From Cryobacterium breve (GTDB taxonomy: Bacteria; Actinomycetota; Actinomycetes; Actinomycetales; Microbacteriaceae): a DNA stretch of 64,000 nucleotides. The DNA lies in contig NZ_SOGJ01000028.1 of NCBI RefSeq assembly GCF_004402375.1, positions 62,001-126,000 of the forward strand. The letters run 5' to 3'. The notes beneath the pieces were generated by a model. The model was given only the letters and a program-made list of their open reading frames with translations. It was not told the DNA's origin and made no database searches. Below are positions 9,356 through 18,379 of this stretch, piece after piece. Numbering within the stretch: the stretch's first letter is position 1; each line of letters starts with the position of its first letter. A program made the position numbers and the translations under genes.

Positions 9356-10146
9356 TGACCTCGCGCTACAAGACCAAAACCAGCCTCACCAAGCCGCTCA
9401 CCGGCTGGCGCGTCCTCGTGCCTCGTGGCGGCCCGTGGGGCGACCACGTCGCCGCCGACCTGCGCTCCAAGGGTGCCCAGCCGATCGTGGCTCCCATGAT
9501 CAACTTCGCCCCGACCGACGACGCCCCCGCACTCGAGGAGGCACTGGCGCGCCTTGCCGCCGGAGACTTCGACTGGATGACGGTCACCAGCGCGACGACA
9601 GTCGATGTGCTGTCGTCGCACCGCGCCGTCGTGGCGTCGACCACCCGCGTCGCGGCCGTCGGTGAGACCACGGCTGCCGCCCTGGTCGCCGCCGGCTACC
9701 ACGTCGACCTCGTGCCGTCCGAAGACAACTCGGCCCGCGGACTGCTTGCCGAGTGGGAGGCGGCCACCGCCGGCCAGGTTCCACTGCGCATCCTCACCCT
9801 GCGCTCGGAAATCGCCAAGCCGCTTCTGACCGAGGGTCTGCGCCGCATCGGCCACGAGGTCGAGTCGGTCGTCGCGTATCGCACCGTCGGCGTCCCTGTC
9901 GACCCGCGGGTCGTGGCGGACGTCGCCGCCGGCAACGTGCAGGCGGTTCTCGTCACCTCCGGAAGTGTCGCCCAGCAGGTTCAGGACCAGCTCGGTCCCA
10001 TCCCGCTATCGACCCTGGTGGCCTGTATCGGACCAAGGACTGCCAAGGATTCCGCCGCGATCGGCCTGCGGGTCGACGTCGTAGCCGACGCACCCAGCGC
10101 CGATGCTCTGATCGAGGCCCTCGTACACGTCGCCCAAACGAGCTGA
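9355..10146 (+). CDS. hemD: Uroporphyrinogen-III synthase
   Basis: Cyclises hydroxymethylbilane to uroporphyrinogen III. 263 residues; the family is poorly conserved, but the WRVLVPRGG start, FDWMTVTSATTVDVLSSH, VAAVGETTAAAL, RGLLAEW and the late AVLVTSGSVAQQV and VACIGPRTAKDS match its two-domain pattern. The ATG at 9355 is preferred over the GTG at 9352 because AAGGTGA lies 7 nt before it; either way the gene overlaps the hemC stop. It is a stand-alone enzyme here, with no fused methyltransferase domain. Confidence 0.93.
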   Translation: MTSRYKTKTSLTKPLTGWRVLVPRGGPWGDHVAADLRSKGAQPIVAPMINFAPTDDAPALEEALARLAAGDFDWMTVTSATTVDVLSSHRAVVASTTRVAAVGETTAAALVAAGYHVDLVPSEDNSARGLLAEWEAATAGQVPLRILTLRSEIAKPLLTEGLRRIGHEVESVVAYRTVGVPVDPRVVADVAAGNVQAVLVTSGSVAQQVQDQLGPIPLSTLVACIGPRTAKDSAAIGLRVDVVADAPSADALIEALVHVAQTS

Positions 10147-10179
10147 CCGCATTCCCGGCACAGCCTCGCCGAGCTGTGG

Positions 10180-10215
10180 GTTTCACTCCCTCTCCGAGCC
10201 CGCGGAGGGGTGAAA
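10180..10215. other. Strong hairpin between hemD and hemB
   Basis: GTTTCACTCCCTC pairs with GAGGGGTGAAAC with one bulge, closing a loop of about 11 nt. No T-tract follows, so a classical intrinsic terminator is not clear. It could be a processing or termination site, or an operator, separating hemE-hemD from hemB-hemL. The rest of the 113-bp gap shows nothing else. Confidence 0.6.
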
Positions 10216-10259
10216 CTCACGGTTCGCGCACGTCCAGCCGGGCGACGTAGGGTTGACGG

Positions 10260-11249
10260 GTGATAAACCCCGTCATCCGCCCGCGACGGTTGCGCACCAC
10301 TCCTGCGCTCCGCCGCCTGGCCAGCGAAATCCGCCTGCACCCCTCCGAACTGGTTCTCCCGATGTTCGTCCGGGAGGGCACGGGAGACCCGCTGCCGATC
10401 CAGTCGATGCCCGGTGTACTCCAACACACCATTGACAGCGCCCGGCGGGCCGTGACGGACGCCGCGGCAGCCGGCATCGGCGGGGTCATGCTCTTCGGAG
10501 TGCCGACCGTGCGCGACGCCGTCGGCTCCGGAGCCACAGATCCCGACGGCATCCTCAATGCAGCCACCCGCGCCCTGGTCGACGAGGTCGGCGACTCCCT
10601 CGTCGTGCAGACTGACCTCTGCCTCGACGAGTTCACCGACCACGGTCACTGCGGCGTGCTCGCCGCCGACGGCAGCGTCGACAACGACTCCACCCTCGAG
10701 CGCTACCGCGAGATGGCGCTCGTGCAGGCAGCCTCCGGCTCGCAGCTGCTCGGACTGAGCGGGATGATGGACGGCCAGGTGTCCGCCGTGCGGCAGGCGC
10801 TCGACCAGAACGGCTACGTCAACACGGCGATCCTCGCCTACTCGGCCAAGTACGCCTCGGCCTTCTACGGTCCCTTCCGCGACGCCGTCGAGTCGACCCT
10901 CGAGGGTGACCGTCGCAGCTACCAGCTGGATCCCGCCAACCGCCGGGAGGGCGTTCGCGAGGCCCTGCTCGACATCCAGGAGGGCGCCGACATCGTCATG
11001 GTGAAGCCGGCCATGAGCTACCTCGACGTGCTCGCCGAGGTAGCCGGAGTCAGTGATATCCCCGTCTGGGCATACCAGGTTTCCGGCGAATACGCCATGA
11101 TCGAAGCTGCGGCCGCGCACGGCTGGATCGATCGCCGCCGGGCCGTCGAGGAGTCGGTGCTCAGCATCCGTCGCGCCGGCGCGGACGCCGTTCTCACCTA
11201 CTGGGCGGTCGAACTGGCCACCTGGCTCAACGAAAGGCAGGCCCGATGA
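10260..11249 (+). CDS. hemB: Delta-aminolevulinic acid dehydratase (porphobilinogen synthase)
   Basis: Condenses two 5-aminolevulinate molecules to porphobilinogen. 329 residues from GTG 10260. Schiff-base lysines are visible at Lys197 ([14 protein letters not shown]) and Lys249 ([11 protein letters not shown]). The metal region reads [14 protein letters not shown] rather than the triple-cysteine zinc motif, which suggests the Mg2+-type enzyme. It begins after the hairpin at 10180-10215 and overlaps hemL by four bases. Confidence 0.97.
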   Translation: MINPVIRPRRLRTTPALRRLASEIRLHPSELVLPMFVREGTGDPLPIQSMPGVLQHTIDSARRAVTDAAAAGIGGVMLFGVPTVRDAVGSGATDPDGILNAATRALVDEVGDSLVVQTDLCLDEFTDHGHCGVLAADGSVDNDSTLERYREMALVQAASGSQLLGLSGMMDGQVSAVRQALDQNGYVNTAILAYSAKYASAFYGPFRDAVESTLEGDRRSYQLDPANRREGVREALLDIQEGADIVMVKPAMSYLDVLAEVAGVSDIPVWAYQVSGEYAMIEAAAAHGWIDRRRAVEESVLSIRRAGADAVLTYWAVELATWLNERQAR

Positions 11250-12577
11250 TGACCCGCAACGACGACCTCTTCGCCCGCGCGCAGCGCGCCATCCCCGGGG
11301 GAGTGAACTCACCCGTTCGGGCCTTCCGGTCGGTCGGGGGCACCCCGCTGTTCCTGGTGAAAGCGAAGGGCGCCTACGTCACCGACTCGGACGGGCGTGA
11401 ATACGTCGACCTGGTCAGTTCCTGGGGTCCGGCCATCCTCGGCCACGCCCACCCGGAGGTCGTGCAGGCGGTGCAGGATGCCGCAGCGCTCGGCCTGTCC
11501 TTCGGCGCTTCCACGCCCGGCGAGACCATCCTGGCCGAACTGATCGAGGAACGCGTCAGCGCGGTCGAAAAGCTGCGCCTGGTCTCGACTGGCACCGAGG
11601 CCACCATGACGGCCATCCGCCTGGCCCGCGGCTTCACCGGTCGCGACCTGCTGATCAAGTTCGCCGGGCACTACCACGGCCACTCGGACGGGCTGCTGGC
11701 CCAAGCGGGCTCCGGTCTGGCCACGCTGGCCCTGCCCGGCTCGGCCGGGGTCACGGCGGCGACCGCCGCAGAGACCCTCGTGCTGCCCTACAACGATCTG
11801 GATGCCGTACGGGTCGCCTTCGAGGCGCACCCGGGCCGGATTGCCGCCGTGATCACCGAGGCGGCGGCGGCGAACATGGGCGTCGTGGCTCCCGATCCGG
11901 GCTTCAACGCCGCGCTCACCTCCCTCGCGCACGAGCATGGCGCGCTCCTGATCATCGACGAGGTCCTCACCGGCTTCCGCGTGCACCCGGCCGGCTATTG
12001 GGGACTGGACACCGCCGGTGGCGGTGAAGCGGGCTACACGCCCGACCTGTTCGCCTTCGGCAAGGTCATCGGCGGAGGCCTGCCGGTGGCGGCGCTCGGC
12101 GGACGCGCCGACGTGATGGACTTCCTGGCACCGAACGGACCGGTCTACCAGGCCGGAACGCTCTCCGGAAACCCGGTGGCGGTCGCCGCGGGCATCGCCA
12201 CACTGCGGGCTCTGGACGCCGGTGTCTACGAGCACATCGATGCCACGTCCCTCCTGCTCTCGGAGGCCGTTTCCGCCGCGTTCGCCGCCGAGGGCGTCGA
12301 GCACAGCGTGCAGCGGGCCGGCAGCCTGTTCAGCTTCGCCTTCGGAGCCGAGGCCGCGGCCGCCGCGCCCCGCAACTACGCCGACGTTCAGCGGCAGGAG
12401 GCGTTCCGGTACCGGCCGTTCTTCCACTCCATGCTCGACCAGGGCATATCGCTTCCCCCATCGGTGTTCGAGGCGTGGTTTGTGTCCGACGCCCACGACG
12501 AGAGCGCGGTGGGCTGGATCCTCGAGGCTCTGCCGGCCGCAGCGAAGGCCGCAGCGGCGGCAACCGCCGGGGAGTGA
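11246..12577 (+). CDS. hemL: Glutamate-1-semialdehyde 2,1-aminomutase
   Basis: PLP enzyme converting the HemA product to 5-aminolevulinate. 443 residues, starting [35 protein letters not shown] binds the cofactor phosphate and the Schiff-base lysine is Lys273 in [18 protein letters not shown]. The ATG at 11246 forms an ATGATGA junction with the hemB stop and has AAAGG upstream; ATG 11249 is possible. The C terminus is Ala-rich. It closes the heme cluster. Confidence 0.97.
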   Translation: MMTRNDDLFARAQRAIPGGVNSPVRAFRSVGGTPLFLVKAKGAYVTDSDGREYVDLVSSWGPAILGHAHPEVVQAVQDAAALGLSFGASTPGETILAELIEERVSAVEKLRLVSTGTEATMTAIRLARGFTGRDLLIKFAGHYHGHSDGLLAQAGSGLATLALPGSAGVTAATAAETLVLPYNDLDAVRVAFEAHPGRIAAVITEAAAANMGVVAPDPGFNAALTSLAHEHGALLIIDEVLTGFRVHPAGYWGLDTAGGGEAGYTPDLFAFGKVIGGGLPVAALGGRADVMDFLAPNGPVYQAGTLSGNPVAVAAGIATLRALDAGVYEHIDATSLLLSEAVSAAFAAEGVEHSVQRAGSLFSFAFGAEAAAAAPRNYADVQRQEAFRYRPFFHSMLDQGISLPPSVFEAWFVSDAHDESAVGWILEALPAAAKAAAAATAGE

Positions 12578-12654
12578 CCCCGTCACGGGTGCGGCGCGTT
12601 CCTCAGTGAGGATATGACAAGCCCATTTCGGTCGTGAACAGGCACACTAGACGT

Positions 12655-13005
12655 ATGGCTTCCCTCCGCGTTCACCCTGACCGGCTTGAGATCCTCCTCA
12701 CGAGGGCGGAGAAGGCGCTCTCCCTGCGGCGCGACGACATCGTCGTGCCGCGGGAGAACATCCGTTCGGTGACGATCACGGATGACCCGTGGATCTGGAT
12801 CCGCGGGATCCGATCCCCCGGGGTCGGCCTGCCGCTCGTGGTCGCGGTCGGCACCTGGAAGTTCCACGGCGGCAAGGACTTCCTGGCGATCAAGCGCAAG
12901 CGCCAGGCGGTCATCGTCGATCTCATCGACGATGAGTTCTCCCGGGTGATCCTGACCACCAACCACGCGCCCGACCTGATTGCGTCGCTCAAGCTGGGTG
13001 GTTGA
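12655..13005 (+). CDS. Conserved hypothetical protein, 116 aa
   Basis: Soluble 116-residue protein with an alternating beta pattern: LRVHPDRLEILLTRAEKAL, VVPRENIRSVTITDDPW, TWKFHGGKDFLAIKRKRQAVIVDL and FSRVILTTNHAPDLIA. It resembles small bacterial PH-like proteins of actinobacteria, but I do not recognise a named family. CACACT 6 nt before the ATG, with no Shine-Dalgarno, may be a leaderless promoter. It sits alone between hemL and the convergent oxidoreductase gene. Confidence 0.7.
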   Translation: MASLRVHPDRLEILLTRAEKALSLRRDDIVVPRENIRSVTITDDPWIWIRGIRSPGVGLPLVVAVGTWKFHGGKDFLAIKRKRQAVIVDLIDDEFSRVILTTNHAPDLIASLKLGG

Positions 13006-13031
13006 ACCTGACTCAGCTCGAAGCCTGAGAC

Positions 13032-14048
13032 TCAGGCGCGCACATCTACGACCGTGCGACCGTGAAGAGTGCCGGCGAGGATGCCCGCTGCGGCGTCGAA
13101 GGCCATCTCAAGGGGAATCACCTGGGTGAGGCTGTCCAGCAGGCCGAGGTCGAGGTCGGTGCGGAGGCGGTGCCAGGCCTCCTCGCGCTGGGGGAGCGGG
13201 GCCTCGACCGAGTTGATTCCGATCAAACTGACGGCGCGCAGGATGAAGGGCATGACCGTGGCCGGAAGGTCGGCCCCCTGCGCCAGGCCGCAGGAGGTGA
13301 CCGCTCCGCCATAGGTGGTCTGGGCGAGGACATTGGCGAGGGTGAAGCTGCCGACCGAGTCGATCGCTCCGGCCCAGCGCTGACCCTGCAACGGCTTTCC
13401 GGCCTCACTCAGGGTGCCGCGGTCGACGAGTTCGACGGCGCCGAGCCCGTGCAGGTAGTCGCCGAGTTCTTCTATTCGACCGGTCGACGCGTGCACCTGG
13501 TAGCCGCCGGCGGCGAGCAAGGCGACCGCGATGCTGCCGACGCCGCCGGCCGCGCCGGTCACGAGAACGGGGCCGGACTCCGGCGTGACCCCGGCACGTT
13601 CGAGGCCGAGCACGGAAAGCATGGCCGTGAATCCGGCCGTTCCGATCGCCGCGGCCTGCGCGGGGCTGATGCCCTCCGGCAGCCGCACCAGGGAGCCTCC
13701 CGAGACGCGGGCCCGCTCCGCGAGTCCGCCGTGGTGGGTTTCGCTCAGGCCGGCCCCATTGAGGATGACCTGGTCCCCCGCCGACCAGCGCGGGTCGGCG
13801 CTGTGCTCGACCGTTCCGACCAGGTCGATCCCGGCGATCAGCGGCCAGGTGCGCACGACCCCGGGGCGGCCCGTCAGGGCAAGGCCATCCTTGAAGTTGA
13901 TGCTCGAAAAGTCCACGGCGATCGTGACGTCCCCGGGCATCAGGAAGGTGTCGTCGATCACGCGGAGCGTCGCGCCCTGAGTCTTCCGACCGTCGGCATC
14001 CTCTGTGCGGTCGACGACGATGGCGCGGAACTCAGTCTCAATACCCAT
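13032..14048 (-). CDS. acuI: YhdH/AcuI-type quinone oxidoreductase (acrylyl-CoA reductase family)
   Basis: Zinc-free MDR-superfamily reductase of 338 residues. FRAIVVDRTE, VDFSSINFKDGLALTGRPGV, PLIAGIDLVGTVE and VTGAAGGVGSIAVALLA (NADPH Rossmann motif) match the YhdH/YhfP/AcuI group, which reduces acrylyl-CoA or similar enones. The substrate here cannot be read from sequence. The gene has a leaderless-type TAGGCT 6 nt before the ATG and is not in an operon with its neighbours. Confidence 0.88.
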   Translation of the reverse strand: MGIETEFRAIVVDRTEDADGRKTQGATLRVIDDTFLMPGDVTIAVDFSSINFKDGLALTGRPGVVRTWPLIAGIDLVGTVEHSADPRWSAGDQVILNGAGLSETHHGGLAERARVSGGSLVRLPEGISPAQAAAIGTAGFTAMLSVLGLERAGVTPESGPVLVTGAAGGVGSIAVALLAAGGYQVHASTGRIEELGDYLHGLGAVELVDRGTLSEAGKPLQGQRWAGAIDSVGSFTLANVLAQTTYGGAVTSCGLAQGADLPATVMPFILRAVSLIGINSVEAPLPQREEAWHRLRTDLDLGLLDSLTQVIPLEMAFDAAAGILAGTLHGRTVVDVRA

Positions 14049-14054
14049 GAGTCG

Positions 14055-14060
14055 AGCCTA
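14055..14060 (-). promoter_or_regulatory. -10 box for leaderless acuI-like gene
   Basis: TAGGCT on the minus strand, 6 nt before the ATG; no Shine-Dalgarno is present. Confidence 0.6.
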
Positions 14061-14071
14061 CGCGCGCCGGG

Positions 14072-14914
14072 TCAGGTGACGTCGCGCTTCCAACTCACCG
14101 CGTAGCCGATGACGGTGGCCGCCACCGCATACGCCAGCAGCACGAGTCCGCCCTGCCACCACTCCAACATCGCCCCGGCGGTGCCTCCCGGCGCGGCGAT
14201 GGTGAAGAAGCTCGCGCCGACCAGGGCGTCGGAGGCGGCGCCCGGCAGATAGTTGCCGATCCCCTGCGTCACCTCGGTGAACAACGATGCGAAGCGCAGC
14301 AGGGGCTCCACGAACTGGGTAAAGGCGAGCACGATCACGATCGACGCCACTTGGCTGGGCACGAGCACGCCCAGGCCGACCCCGATGGCCGACCAAACGG
14401 CCATGGCGAGCACTGTGCGGCCGATCAGCGCCCAGGTGGCGCCTTCGCCGAGCAACGGGTCCAGGTCGAAGGCGCTGATCACGAGCGCGCCGACGCCGAC
14501 GGATGCGAGCAGCGCGACGACCCCGAGGAGCGCCCCCACCACGAAGAGCGCGATCGTCTTGGCTCCCAGAACCTGGCCTCGCCGGGGATTCGCGAGGAAC
14601 GTGGGGGTGAGGGTCTGGTGCCGGAACTCCCCGGTGGTCGCCAGAGCCCCCAGCAGAACCGGGAAAACATAGCCGATCGATGAGGCGAAGCTGTAGATCA
14701 AGGGCGGGAGGCTGCCGAACGCCGGGAGCCCCTGCGAGCCGGAACCGGCGGCATCCGGGCTGATCACACCGCTCTCGATGCCCGCGAACAGCGCCGATAA
14801 TCCGCCCGCGAGCAGGGCGATGTAGCCGAACATCACGGCGGCGAGGATCCACCACATGCGCGTGGTGCCGATCTTGGCGAACTCGGCTCCGATGGCGCGA
14901 CTGAAGGACGTCAT
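14072..14914 (-). CDS. ABC-2 type transporter permease
   Basis: 280 residues with about six hydrophobic segments, beginning MTSFSRAIGAEFAKIGTTRMWW, the usual start of ABC-2 permeases that pair with NatA/CcmA-type ATPases. It lacks an extracellular domain. Its start overlaps the stop of the upstream ATPase gene by 4 nt (ATGA), so the two form one exporter. The substrate is unknown; such pairs often export lipids, peptides or drugs. Confidence 0.85.
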   Translation of the reverse strand: MTSFSRAIGAEFAKIGTTRMWWILAAVMFGYIALLAGGLSALFAGIESGVISPDAAGSGSQGLPAFGSLPPLIYSFASSIGYVFPVLLGALATTGEFRHQTLTPTFLANPRRGQVLGAKTIALFVVGALLGVVALLASVGVGALVISAFDLDPLLGEGATWALIGRTVLAMAVWSAIGVGLGVLVPSQVASIVIVLAFTQFVEPLLRFASLFTEVTQGIGNYLPGAASDALVGASFFTIAAPGGTAGAMLEWWQGGLVLLAYAVAATVIGYAVSWKRDVT

Positions 14915-15861
14915 CGCGATTCCCCTTTGTCTGCGTTTGCGCTTGGGCTGTCGATTCCGTTTGTGGGTGCGCCGCCGTTCACCAGGGCGAGAAAGGCCTC
15001 TTCGAGCCCTCTCCTCTCCCGGTGCAGGGCGCTGACCTCCACACTGGCCAGGAAGGCGATGTGCCCGATCAGGGCGGTATCGGGCGCGGCGGCGAGCAGC
15101 CCGCTTCGTCCCGTGAAGAATTCGATTCCGGCCTGGCCGAGTGCGGTGGCCAGGGCCTGCCGGTCCGGGGAATCGACCAGGATGCGCGGCGCAGCCTCGG
15201 TCTCAAGGCTCGCCAGTGTGCCCCGGTGCACGAGGGCGCCGGCGGCGATGATGATCACGTCGTCCACGCTCTGCTGCACCTCGGACAGCAGGTGGGAGCT
15301 GACCAGCACCGTGCGGCCCTCGTCGGCCATGGCCCTCAGGAAGCCCCGGATCCATTTGATCCCTTCCGGGTCGAGGCCGTTGATCGGCTCGTCGAGCACC
15401 AGGACGCCCGGGTCGCCGAGCAGGGTGAAGGCCAGACCGAGGCGCTGCCGCATGCCAAGCGAGTAGCCGCCGACGCGCTGTGCGCCGTGGTCGCTGAGTC
15501 CGACCGTGTGCAGCACCGCGTCGATGCGCGCAGCCGGCAGCCCCGCCGCGACGGCGTAGACCGCCAGGTGGTTCCGGGCGGTGCGCCCGGGATGGAAGCT
15601 GGCTGCCTCGAGGGCGGCACCGACGGTCTGGAGTGGGCGAGGTAGGTCCCGGTAGCGGATGCCGCCGATCGTTGCGGAGCCGGACGAGGGAGCGACCAGG
15701 CCGAGGAGCATGCGCAGCGTGGTCGTCTTGCCGGCGCCGTTGGGGCCGAGGAAGCCGGTGACCCGGCCGGGCTCCACGGTAAAGGACAGGTCGTTCACCG
15801 CGGTGACACCGCCGAACGTCTTGGTGATGTTGCTGAACTCGATGACCGCGCCGTCCGGCAT
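14911..15861 (-). CDS. ABC transporter ATP-binding protein
   Basis: 316 residues. Walker A is GFLGPNGAGKTTTLRML, the signature is YSLGMRQRLGLAFTLLG, Walker B is VLVLDEPINGLDPEG, and the His switch is in VLVSSHLLSEVQ. The frame stays open well upstream, but the ATG at 15861 has GGAGGGGG correctly spaced before it and gives the normal N terminus (VIEFSNITKTFGG). It is co-translated with the permease gene downstream. Confidence 0.93.
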   Translation of the reverse strand: MPDGAVIEFSNITKTFGGVTAVNDLSFTVEPGRVTGFLGPNGAGKTTTLRMLLGLVAPSSGSATIGGIRYRDLPRPLQTVGAALEAASFHPGRTARNHLAVYAVAAGLPAARIDAVLHTVGLSDHGAQRVGGYSLGMRQRLGLAFTLLGDPGVLVLDEPINGLDPEGIKWIRGFLRAMADEGRTVLVSSHLLSEVQQSVDDVIIIAAGALVHRGTLASLETEAAPRILVDSPDRQALATALGQAGIEFFTGRSGLLAAAPDTALIGHIAFLASVEVSALHRERRGLEEAFLALVNGGAPTNGIDSPSANADKGESR

Positions 15862-15940
15862 CCGTTCCCCCTCCGTCGCTGGTACTCCGTCGCTGGAATC
15901 TGGTTCCAGCCTAGGGGAATGAGACCTGATCGTTCGGTTA

Positions 15941-16024
15941 CCACTTCGACGGAGATTCTCGGTCCAATGACCGCATATGGCCCCAAAGACGCTGTCTGGA
16001 CCAAAATCTCCGTCGAATTCGTTC
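15941..16024. repeat. Palindromic element, family P2, copy 1
   Basis: Inverted repeat: the left arm TTCGACGGAGATTCTCGGTCC pairs with a right arm reading GGACCAAAATCTCCGTCGAA. The outer arms recur in copy 2 at 56110-56190 (GAATTCGACGGAGAT and ATCTCCGTCGAATTC). The inner part differs between the copies. Confidence 0.78.
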
Positions 16025-16178
16025 GCGGGCACGCCGGCACTCGAGACGTCGGGGGGCGCATCTCGGCCGCCAGCCTCGGGCTGGGGATCCTGCGGGGCCT
16101 CGACGGGTTGGCACTGCTGCTCGCTCCCACGCTCGACGTTCTGATCCTGGTGGCGCTGTCGAGCGGCGGCCCGGCACA

Positions 16179-16211
16179 GCGCCAGGCGACGCACTGCGCC
16201 AGGCGACGCAC
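16179..16211. repeat. Two 17-nt tandem units next to the trhO stop
   Basis: GCGCCAGGCGACGCAC occurs at 16179 and again at 16196, a 17-nt period, ending 10 bp from the trhO stop codon. Confidence 0.7.
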
Positions 16212-16220
16212 AGCGGCCGG

Positions 16221-17150
16221 TTAGGCCTCGGCGTGCGTGTCGGCGTGCGTGTCTCCGTGCGCCGCGCAGGACGGAGCCTCCGCGAGTACGCAGCTCGGGC
16301 AGACGACAAGCTGCTCCCGGCAGGAGGCATCCCTGCAGTTGAGCATGTTCTTCGTCGGCTCGCCACAGGCGGCGCAACGCCCGATCACGGCGGTGCGGTC
16401 GCCGAAGTCCAGGGACATCCGCTGGTCGAAGACGTAGAGCGAGCCGTTCCAGAGGCCGTTGTCACCGAAGGCCTCGCCGTAGCGCACGACGCCGCCGTCG
16501 AGCTGGTACACCTCTCCGAAACCGCGATTCCTCATCAGGGAACTGAGTACCTCGCAGCGGATGCCGCCGGTGCAGTACGTGACGACGGGCTTGTCCTTGA
16601 GGTGGTCGTACTTGCCACTCTCCAGCTCGGCCACGAACTCGCGGGTGTTGGCGACATCCGGCACGATCGCGTTCTGGAAGCGGCCGATCTCGGCCTCGAA
16701 CGCGTTGCGGCCGTCGAAGAACACGACGTCGTCGCCTCGCTCGCCGACGAGGGCGTGCAGCTCGGACGGGGAGAGCTTGGCGCCGCCGCCGATCACACCA
16801 TTGGCGTCGACCCGTAGCTCGCCGGGCGCGCCGAAGCTCACGATCTCGTCCCGCACTTTCACGACCAGCCGGGGGAAGTCGAGGCTCAGGCCCTGCTCGT
16901 CGAGGCCGGTTCCCTCGCTCCACTTGACGTCGAGCTGCTTGAACGGGGCGTAGTCCCGGGTCTTGCGCAGGTAGCGCTTGATTGCGGGCAGGTCGCCGCC
17001 GACGGTGCCGTTGAGGCCATCGGCCGAGATCAGGATGCGGCCGCGCAGACCGAGCGATTCGCACAGGTCGCGCTGCCAGAGCCGCACGGCTTCGGGGTCG
17101 GCCAGCGGAGTGAAGACGTAGTAGAGAAGAATCTTCGGAATGGCCACCAT
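16221..17150 (-). CDS. trhO: tRNA uridine(34) hydroxylase (rhodanese-related, TrhO/YceA family)
   Basis: 309 residues. An N-terminal UPF0176-type domain ([33 protein letters not shown]) leads to a rhodanese domain with the active-loop cysteine in [12 protein letters not shown] and to a C-terminal cysteine cluster ([25 protein letters not shown]) likely to bind zinc. The family forms 5-hydroxyuridine at tRNA position 34 using O2. The extreme C terminus has a small His/Asp repeat ([11 protein letters not shown]) written by a 12-nt DNA repeat. A TAAAAT 3 nt before the ATG may mean translation starts at the following GTG codon instead. Confidence 0.93.
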   Translation of the reverse strand: MVAIPKILLYYVFTPLADPEAVRLWQRDLCESLGLRGRILISADGLNGTVGGDLPAIKRYLRKTRDYAPFKQLDVKWSEGTGLDEQGLSLDFPRLVVKVRDEIVSFGAPGELRVDANGVIGGGAKLSPSELHALVGERGDDVVFFDGRNAFEAEIGRFQNAIVPDVANTREFVAELESGKYDHLKDKPVVTYCTGGIRCEVLSSLMRNRGFGEVYQLDGGVVRYGEAFGDNGLWNGSLYVFDQRMSLDFGDRTAVIGRCAACGEPTKNMLNCRDASCREQLVVCPSCVLAEAPSCAAHGDTHADTHAEA

Positions 17151-17525
17151 GACATTTTACGGGAGCGGGCGGGAGCTCGACGCCGGGAAAAGCTGCGCAC
17201 GTGGCGGTGGCGACCGATGACCAAGAGAGCTCCGTTCACCCCCGCGACCGACCCGGTCACGACCGCATCGGGTCCAGAGCCACGGCCACGGTCTCCGGGA
17301 TCAGGCCCAGGGCGTTGCCAGCACGATTACCGCGACGGAAGCCGGTCTGAACGTCAACAGGGCGGGCAGCAGAACCATATGCGAATGCCGAATCCGGACG
17401 GGACCGGGCGCTGCATTGGCCGGGCGCTGTGGCAATCGTGCAGGTTCCGAGCGTGCGGGGCCGGATGCTTGTGGCCGGCGGCAGCAGAATGCGGCCTCGG
17501 GCCGGCCGGTGGCTAGCATCTCAGG
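17151..17525. other. 375-bp gap between divergent genes, little content
   Basis: It separates trhO and the thioesterase gene. Apart from the TAGCAT promoter box at 17514-17519 and the trhO upstream region, I see no gene, repeat or hairpin that I can support. Confidence 0.5.
17514..17519 (+). promoter_or_regulatory. -10 box for leaderless thioesterase gene
   Basis: TAGCAT lies 6 nt before the ATG at 17526. Confidence 0.5.
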
Positions 17526-18089
17526 ATGCATATGTTCTGGCGCACCCTCCTGCACGGCGTGATCTCCCGCTTCGGCCCGCGCCTCGGCCACTACGACGTG
17601 GCCCGCACCCGGTTCCTCACTCTGCCGACCGATCAGGACATCCTTCGGCACATGAACAACGGCGTGTACCTGTCGATCATGGACATCGCCCGCTTCGACC
17701 TGCTGCACCGCACGGGAATCTGGGCGATCTTCCGGAGGCGTGGCTGGTACCCCGTGGTGGTGTCGGAGACGATAAGTTTTCGCAAGTCGCTGACCCTCGG
17801 CCAGAAGTTCACGGTGGAGTCACGCATCCTGGGCTTCGACGCGAAGGCCGTCTACGTGGAGCAGCGGTTCGTGCGGCCCGACGCCGACGGCACCCCGGAG
17901 GTCTACGCCCAGGGCTTCATCCGCGGCCGGTTCCTCAAGCGCAGCGGAGGGGTCGTGGGCATCGACGAACTCGTCGACGCCGTGGGCGAGGTGCCCGACG
18001 ACGTGACGGTGCCGTCCTGGTTGCTGGAGTGGAGCGGGGACGTCGCGATGCCCGCCACTCGTGCCGCCGCTCCCAGCCACTGGAGCTGA
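17526..18089 (+). CDS. Acyl-CoA thioesterase-like protein (4HBT_2 hotdog fold)
   Basis: 187 residues. The hotdog signature DQDILRHMNNGVYLSIMDIARFDL, the VVVSETISFRKSLTLGQKFTVES strand pair and YVEQRFVRPDADG match the thioesterase-like 4HBT_2 family (THEM6-like). It probably hydrolyses acyl thioesters in the cytoplasm; the substrate is unknown. The start at 17526 is chosen for the upstream TAGCAT; an in-frame ATG two codons later is possible. It is a single-gene unit, convergent with the SRPBCC gene. Confidence 0.82.
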   Translation: MHMFWRTLLHGVISRFGPRLGHYDVARTRFLTLPTDQDILRHMNNGVYLSIMDIARFDLLHRTGIWAIFRRRGWYPVVVSETISFRKSLTLGQKFTVESRILGFDAKAVYVEQRFVRPDADGTPEVYAQGFIRGRFLKRSGGVVGIDELVDAVGEVPDDVTVPSWLLEWSGDVAMPATRAAAPSHWS

Positions 18090-18207
18090 GCGGAACCGAG
18101 TTCTCCCTGCCGTGTCTTCCGCATCCGAGACCCCGCGGTAAATCCACCCGGAACGATTGGACCGGCCGCCTGATTTTTCCGTGAGGCGGACCCGGCCGAG
18201 CCCGTGG

Positions 18208-18320
18208 GTGTGGCCAACTCAGGACATCCGTCGCCCGTGTTGTCTGCCCACCGCGGACCAGTGCGGAACCGGTGCGGATGGCCGGCCCCGGGCGGACGGA
18301 TTTCCGGAGTTAGCCACAAC
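18208..18320. repeat. Palindromic element, family P1, copy 2
   Basis: The left arm TGTGGCCAACTCAGGA with TCCGTCGCCCG pairs with CGGGCGGACGGA and TCCGGAGTTAGCCACA, giving a stem of almost 30 bp with few mismatches. The outer arms match copy 1 at 850-951. It lies between the convergent thioesterase and SRPBCC genes. Confidence 0.8.
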
Positions 18321-18379
18321 GCACGCCGGATGCCGCGACGGGCGGGCGGTTCGGGTTTCGAACACGCCCACGGTCGCAG

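Larger units (their letters stand above)
15862..16220. other. 359-bp gap between ATPase and trhO genes
   Basis: It contains palindrome P2 copy 1 (15941-16024) and a two-unit tandem repeat (16179-16211). The plus-strand frame across it is not coding: it runs through both repeats and lacks a ribosome-binding site. Confidence 0.6.

Noticed and set aside
15919..16224. 101-codon plus-strand frame in the ATPase-trhO gap
   Set aside because: It is read through palindrome P2 and the 17-nt repeat, with no ribosome-binding site or conserved pattern.
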